Source: an uncultured Oscillospiraceae bacterium
GTDB taxonomy: Bacteria; Bacillota; Clostridia; Oscillospirales; Acutalibacteraceae
Assembly (NCBI GenBank): GCA_900549675.1
Contig: URPG01000054.1
Coordinates: 1-9,778 of the forward strand
Reading direction: 5' to 3'
DNA length: 9,778 nucleotides
The position numbers and the translations under genes are program-made. Positions within the stretch are counted from its first letter, which is position 1, and each line of letters opens with the position of its first letter. Shown here one piece after another: positions 6,272-9,778 of this stretch. Below the pieces are notes generated by a model. It did no database searches. It had not been told where the DNA came from and was given only the letters and a program-made list of their open reading frames with translations.

Positions 6272-8001
6272 ACAGCCGTTACCTCCTTAGTATCTGTTTG
6301 AGTCTGATAAATCTCGCGATAAGTTTCATTTTGTGCCAATAATTCTTCATGAGTACCGATAGCCCCGATTTTACCGTCATCCAGCAAGAGAATTGTTTGC
6401 GCATCTGCAACAGAACTGATGCGCTGTGAAACAATAATCAAAGTGGTTCCAGGCAAATCACGCTTTAAAGCCTGTCTAAGCAATAAATCAGTTCTAAAGT
6501 CCAAGGCACTTAAGCTGTCATCCATAATTAAAATTTCCGGTTTTTTGACGAGAGCTCTTGCTATGGATAAACGCTGTTTTTGTCCGCCGCTAAAATTTTT
6601 GCCGCCTTCGTTAATCGGAGAATCTAAGCCTTTGGGCAAAGCCGCAACAAAGTCTTTTGCTTGAGCGGTTTCCAATGCCTGCCACATTTCTTCTTCGGTT
6701 GCATGAAGGTTTCCCCACCGAAGATTGTCGGCAACTGTGCCGGAAAATAAAACGCTGTGCTGCGGTACAATTCCAATTAGGCTTCTCAACTGTTTTTGAG
6801 AAAATTGTTTTAGATTCTGGCCAAACAGAAAAATATTTCCTTTATCAGGATCATAAAAACGCTGCAGCAAATGAATAACAGAGCTCTTGCCACTGCCAGT
6901 AGTACCCACAATGCCAAAAGACTCGCCTTTACGAATGCTGAAATCAATATCGGTAAGAGCCATTTCTGTTCCATTATAAGAAAAAGAGATGTTTTCAAAT
7001 TGAATGATTTTAGAGTTTTCAGCGGATAAAGCAACATCCTCTTCCGGAAAAGAAAGCGTCGGCTGGGTTTCTAGAATCTCATTAATTCTAACAGAAGAGG
7101 CTGAAGCCTTAGTAAATAAAACAATTAGGTTAACAACGATTACAAGAGCAAGCAAAAGCTGCGTGGCATAAGTGGACAAGGCTAAAATATCACCTTTTTC
7201 CAGTCTACCCTCGAATACAGCCTGTCCGCCAAAGTATAAAATAGCAATAATGCCGAAGTTCATAAGAATCGAAGTGACAGGGTTGGAGAGCACGGCCAAT
7301 CTGGATACGTGAATATAGGCATCTGCCAACTCTTCTGTAGCTGTATCACAGCGCTTTTTTTCTGTTTTCCAACGGGCAAAGGCTCGGATAACACGTACAC
7401 CCGAAAGATTTTCTTTAATAATAACACCTAGCTGGTCAAGCTTTTTTTGTGCTGCACGATAAAGTCTGGAGGTTCGCGTAGTGAAGAAATATAGAAGCAG
7501 AGAAATGATAGGAATTAAAATAATGAATATCAATGTTAAAGACGCATCAATGGTGAAAGACAGAATAATAGAGCCGATACAAAGAAAAGGGGCTCTGGAA
7601 ACAAGGCGAATTGTCATCGCAATAGCCTGCTGAATATTATTCACGTCATTTGTCATACGATTAATAAGTGTGGAAGTACCAAATTGATCCAATTCACGGT
7701 ACGAAAATGCTGATATTTTTCTTAGCATTTCACTGCGGATTTCAGCACCTACCCCTTGCGATGTCTTAGAGGCCACATACTGACAAACCAAGGCAAACAG
7801 TAATCCTAAAACAGAAACAATCAAGGTATAATTAAGCATTTGATAGATAAAATCTTTATCTTGATTTGGGATGCCTTTATTTAAAATTTCTTTCATAAAA
7901 ATAGGCAAAAGCAACTCTAAAATTGCCTCAAAGAGTTTAAAAAGCCAGCCCAAAATAAAAGGAACCTTCCAAGGCTTAATAAACCGTACTATTTTTTTCA
8001 A
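6268..8001 (-). CDS. ABC exporter, degenerate-site subunit of a heterodimer (TTG start)
   Basis: This is the partner half transporter (MdlA, LmrC, TM287 type). Numbered from TTG 8001 it has 577 residues and begins with KKIVRFIKPWK, a typical start for this group. Six membrane helices occupy about 10-300. The nucleotide domain has Walker A GTTGSGKSS (366-374), Q-loop Q414, an intact signature FSGGQ (470-474), and Walker B ILIMDD in which D495 replaces the catalytic Glu. Q526 replaces the switch His (VSQR). Together these are the marks of a non-hydrolysing site. An upstream in-frame TTG at 8061 would add 20 residues, but it has no ribosome site and lies upstream of a possible -10. AAGGGGAG eight bases before TTG 8001 fixes the start. 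It is the first gene of the two-gene operon and overlaps the next by ATGA. Confidence 0.93.
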   Translation of the reverse strand: MKKIVRFIKPWKVPFILGWLFKLFEAILELLLPIFMKEILNKGIPNQDKDFIYQMLNYTLIVSVLGLLFALVCQYVASKTSQGVGAEIRSEMLRKISAFSYRELDQFGTSTLINRMTNDVNNIQQAIAMTIRLVSRAPFLCIGSIILSFTIDASLTLIFIILIPIISLLLYFFTTRTSRLYRAAQKKLDQLGVIIKENLSGVRVIRAFARWKTEKKRCDTATEELADAYIHVSRLAVLSNPVTSILMNFGIIAILYFGGQAVFEGRLEKGDILALSTYATQLLLALVIVVNLIVLFTKASASSVRINEILETQPTLSFPEEDVALSAENSKIIQFENISFSYNGTEMALTDIDFSIRKGESFGIVGTTGSGKSSVIHLLQRFYDPDKGNIFLFGQNLKQFSQKQLRSLIGIVPQHSVLFSGTVADNLRWGNLHATEEEMWQALETAQAKDFVAALPKGLDSPINEGGKNFSGGQKQRLSIARALVKKPEILIMDDSLSALDFRTDLLLRQALKRDLPGTTLIIVSQRISSVADAQTILLLDDGKIGAIGTHEELLAQNETYREIYQTQTDTKEVTAV

Positions 8002-8009
8002 AAAACCAA

Positions 8010-8017
8010 CTCCCCTT
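8010..8017 (-). promoter_or_regulatory. Ribosome binding site that decides the TTG start of the ABC operon
   Basis: On the minus strand AAGGGGAG is followed after 8 bases by the TTG at 8001-7999. There is no ATG nearby in frame, so the site decides the start. Confidence 0.8.
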
Positions 8018-8038
8018 AAGCATTTTATTCTAGGTAAT

Positions 8039-8044
8039 AGTATA
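8039..8044 (-). promoter_or_regulatory. Possible -10 element of the ABC exporter operon
   Basis: TATACT on the minus strand (5 of 6 to consensus) lies about 38 bases before the TTG start. No good -35 is present at 17 bases upstream, so this is tentative. Confidence 0.3.
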
Positions 8045-8115
8045 ACAAAAATTGTATCCAAAGAAAAGGGAAAAGAAAAAGTTATGGCAGTTTAAATTAA
8101 TTCTCATTTTAAGCA

Positions 8116-8141
8116 CTATATTTTTTTAATACACATACAAT
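8116..8141 (+). promoter_or_regulatory. Candidate sigma-E promoter of sigK
   Basis: CATACAAT (8134-8141) is an exact match to the sigma-E -10 known from B. subtilis. CTATATT (8116-8122) resembles the -35 (ATATT core), but the 11-base spacer is shorter than the usual 13-14. The gene downstream is sigK, a known sigma-E target, which raises the odds. The predicted start is near 8149, giving a ~50-base leader. Confidence 0.6.
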
Positions 8142-8199
8142 TATATAGGTGAAAATACAGGTTAAATTTTGTTAAATAAAGAAAGTGGGGATTCAATTT

Positions 8200-8883
8200 A
8201 TGTTAATGCAGTTATTAGAGTATCTCTCCGGTGTCATTTATTTGATTCTGCATGTAACGGGAGCCGGCTCTTTTCCCAAGGCATTAAATGCCGTACAAGA
8301 AAAAAAACAACTGGAAAGAATGGAGCAAGGCGATAAAAAAGCAAGAGGAATTTTAATTGAACATAACTTAAGACTGGTTGCCCACATCATAAAGAAATAT
8401 TATTCCAACATTAATGACCAAGAGGATTTAATTTCCATCGGAACGATTGGGCTGATTAAAGCAATTGACAGCTTTGATTCGTCTAAAGGAATTCGCCTAT
8501 CTAGTTACGCTTCAAAATGTATTGAGAATGAAATTTTAATGTTTTTTCGCAGCGGCAAGAAAACAGCTCAGGATATTTCAATCAATGAACCTATTGAAGC
8601 CGACAGTGACGGCAACACACTTACTATTATGGACACAATGTCTACAGAAGATACCATTCTTGAAACGATTGACACCAAAATGAAAATGGAAAAACTATAT
8701 GAATATATGAATCGTGAACTAACGCCCCGAGAAAAACAAATTATTGTTATGCGGTATGGGCTTTGCGGTCAAATGCCTTTGTTACAGCGTGAAGTAGCCA
8801 GACAACTGGGGATATCACGCAGTTATGTGTCTAGAATCGAAAAAAAAGCTTTGGAGGTACTTAAAGGTCAGTTTGAGGAATAA
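8200..8883 (+). CDS. sigK: RNA polymerase sporulation sigma factor sigma-K, uninterrupted
   Basis: This is the late mother-cell sigma factor of endospore formation, which directs coat and cortex-stage genes. ILIEHNLRLVAHI (51-63) and EDLISIGTIGLIKAIDSFDS (75-94) form region 2, continuing through SYASKCIENEILMFFRS (102-118). Region 4 ends in the helix-turn-helix REVARQLGISRSYVSRIEKKAL (197-218), almost the same as in B. subtilis sigma-K. The first ~20 residues are hydrophobic and precede SFPKAL, matching the pro-sequence that SpoIVFB removes in Bacillus. By alignment on the FP pair, cleavage would fall near L17/H18. The gene is continuous, with no skin-type element. ATG 8200 is chosen because GGGG lies nine bases upstream; a GTG at 8185 overlaps that site. 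It is monocistronic and divergent from the ABC operon, and no terminator follows it closely. Confidence 0.95.
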   Translation: MLMQLLEYLSGVIYLILHVTGAGSFPKALNAVQEKKQLERMEQGDKKARGILIEHNLRLVAHIIKKYYSNINDQEDLISIGTIGLIKAIDSFDSSKGIRLSSYASKCIENEILMFFRSGKKTAQDISINEPIEADSDGNTLTIMDTMSTEDTILETIDTKMKMEKLYEYMNRELTPREKQIIVMRYGLCGQMPLLQREVARQLGISRSYVSRIEKKALEVLKGQFEE

Positions 8884-8956
8884 AAAGAGTGTATTTTAGA
8901 AAATTTTGCTGGTTTACAAAAGAGCTTTATTTTTGAATTGCTTGTCAGAGAATCTC

Positions 8957-8985
8957 TTGACTTTCTGATTTATTGGTGCTATTAT
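8957..8985 (+). promoter_or_regulatory. Sigma-A promoter of the T-box/ilvA unit
   Basis: TTGACT (8957-8962, 5 of 6) and TATTAT (8980-8985, 5 of 6) are separated by exactly 17 bases. Transcription should begin near 8992, just before the base of T-box Stem I, which supports both calls. Confidence 0.82.
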
Positions 8986-8991
8986 TTTAAA

Positions 8992-9263
8992 TATAAAAGC
9001 GAAGAAAAGGACGAAACAAAACCGGATTTCTTTCAGAGAGCTGTTGGTTGGTGCAAAACAGCAGAATACATTTGTTTATATCCCCTTGGAGCTGTCCGTC
9101 GAAAGCTGCGGCAAGTAGAGCGGAACGGGTTGCTGCCGTTATGAAGCAGCACATTGTTAGATGTGCAAAGTGGCTTTTCTTACATATTTTAAGAAGGCAA
9201 TAAGAGTGGTACCGCGGGAATTTACTCGTCTCTTTCTGAATGAATCGGAAAGAGACTTTTTTT
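8992..9263 (+). ncRNA. T-box leader riboswitch, probable tRNA-Ile specificity
   Basis: This RNA leader reads the charging state of a tRNA and controls the gene downstream. Stem I starts with AGC (8998-9000) pairing GCT (9091-9093), then a GA-type internal loop and AAGG (9007-9010) with CCTT (9084-9087). The conserved CAGAGAGC and GGTTGGTG elements sit at 9034-9053, capped by GCTGTT/AACAGC (9040-9045, 9057-9062). The specifier loop places ATC (9080-9082) one base before the CCTT helix, which reads as isoleucine. The antiterminator is textbook: AAGAG (9202-9206) with CTCTT (9230-9234), the bulge TGGTACC (9207-9213), and GCG with CGT. TGGT complements an ACCA tRNA end. A protein frame at 8938-9144 is not a gene. 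The region between sigK and ilvA holds only this leader, its promoter and its terminator. Confidence 0.95.
9228..9263 (+). terminator. T-box-controlled terminator
   Basis: GTCTCTTTC (9228-9236) pairs with GAAAGAGAC (9248-9256), extended by three more pairs around a 5-base loop, then seven T. Its 5' arm shares bases 9228-9234 with the antiterminator, so the two folds exclude each other. It lies 31 bases before the ilvA start. Confidence 0.93.
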
Positions 9264-9294
9264 ATGTCTGCAAAAAGAAAGGAAAGATAAAGAT

Positions 9295-9778
9295 ATGTTA
9301 ATGATTGATAAAGTATATCATGCCGCTAATGTGTTGAAATCAGTTGCCAGAAGGACAGACCTGATTGCGGCACCTGAAATTTGTGAGTCAAAGAATATTT
9401 GGCTGAAAACAGAAAATTTGCAGATTACCGGTTCTTTTAAAGTTCGCGGTGCTTATTATAAAATATCGCAGCTCAGTGAAGAAGAAAAGGCCAAGGGTGT
9501 GATTGCCTGTTCAGCTGGCAACCACGCGCAGGGCGTTGCTTTGGCAGCTCAGAAAAACGGGATTAAAGCTACTATTTGTATTCCCGATTCAGCGCCTATC
9601 TCTAAAGTAGAGGCAACAAAAAGCTACGGAGCAGAAGTGATTTTAGTACCGGGCGGTTATGATGACGCTTACGCTTATGCTGTGGAAAAGCAAAAAGAAA
9701 ACGGTCTGACCTTTATTCATCCTTTTGACGATGAAGATGTAATTGCCGGTCAAGGAACCATCGGTCTGGAAATTATCG
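9295..9778 (+). CDS. ilvA: Threonine ammonia-lyase (threonine dehydratase), 3'-truncated by window edge
   Basis: This PLP enzyme converts threonine to 2-oxobutanoate and ammonia, the first committed step of isoleucine synthesis. The first 161 codons are in view. K49 in TGSFKVRGA is the Schiff-base lysine, and SAGNHAQGVA (73-82) is the phosphate-binding/active-site loop. P97-D98 and the SYGAEVILVPGGYDDA region continue the fold type II pattern. ATG 9295 is preferred, with AAAGGAAAG about 11 bases upstream; ATG 9301 in the same frame is also possible. The catabolic (TdcB-like) and biosynthetic forms differ mainly by a C-terminal ACT domain, which lies outside the window. The isoleucine T-box upstream argues for the biosynthetic role. 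Overlap with serine dehydratase activity is common in this family. Confidence 0.95.
   Translation, partial: MLMIDKVYHAANVLKSVARRTDLIAAPEICESKNIWLKTENLQITGSFKVRGAYYKISQLSEEEKAKGVIACSAGNHAQGVALAAQKNGIKATICIPDSAPISKVEATKSYGAEVILVPGGYDDAYAYAVEKQKENGLTFIHPFDDEDVIAGQGTIGLEII

Noticed and set aside
8885..8965. Small hairpins after sigK (AGAGAATCTCT region) as a terminator
   Set aside because: The stems are short, no T run follows, and one overlaps the -35 of the T-box promoter.
8938..9144. 68-codon frame between sigK and ilvA
   Set aside because: It spans the -35/-10 promoter and Stem I of the T-box; the sequence is constrained as RNA and there is no Shine-Dalgarno site before it.

Overview
This window comes from a low-GC, endospore-forming Firmicute, most likely a member of the Clostridia. 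The evidence is an uninterrupted mother-cell sigma factor gene (sigK), a pair of small CotF-type spore coat genes, strong Shine-Dalgarno sites, a T-box leader, and a MscL carrying a C-terminal zinc ribbon. I cannot name the genus from the sequence.

Layout, left to right. Bases 1-1601 hold groEL, missing only its first ~10 codons, followed by a strong terminator. A second hairpin separates it from the convergent mscL on the minus strand. Next, on the plus strand, is a two-gene spore coat unit (57 and 86 codons). It ends in a terminator that overlaps the last codons of a convergent adenosine deaminase gene (add). The add promoter and the promoter of the next plus-strand gene, a DUF212/YuiD-like membrane protein, appear to overlap back to back near 3790-3835. 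An 18-bp perfect hairpin then acts as a shared terminator between this gene and a convergent two-gene minus-strand operon. That operon encodes a heterodimeric ABC exporter with one degenerate and one consensus ATP site; the two genes overlap by ATGA. Upstream of it, divergently, lies sigK, preceded by a sigma-E type -10 element. The right edge carries a sigma-A promoter, a complete T-box leader (Stem I with a probable ATC isoleucine specifier, antiterminator, terminator), and the 5' third of a threonine ammonia-lyase gene (ilvA).

These are mostly independent small transcription units: protein folding, osmotic protection, spore coat assembly, purine salvage, export, late sporulation control, and isoleucine synthesis. 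The sporulation thread links the coat pair to sigK, because late coat genes are typically made in the mother cell. The best supported regulatory logic is at the right edge, where uncharged tRNA-Ile should switch on the first step of isoleucine synthesis.

I see no novel multi-gene system, mobile element, CRISPR array, rRNA or tRNA. The interesting points are the two corrected start codons, the promoter architectures, the ABC exporter asymmetry, the cysteine-rich coat pair, and the absence of a dedicated terminator between sigK and the T-box.
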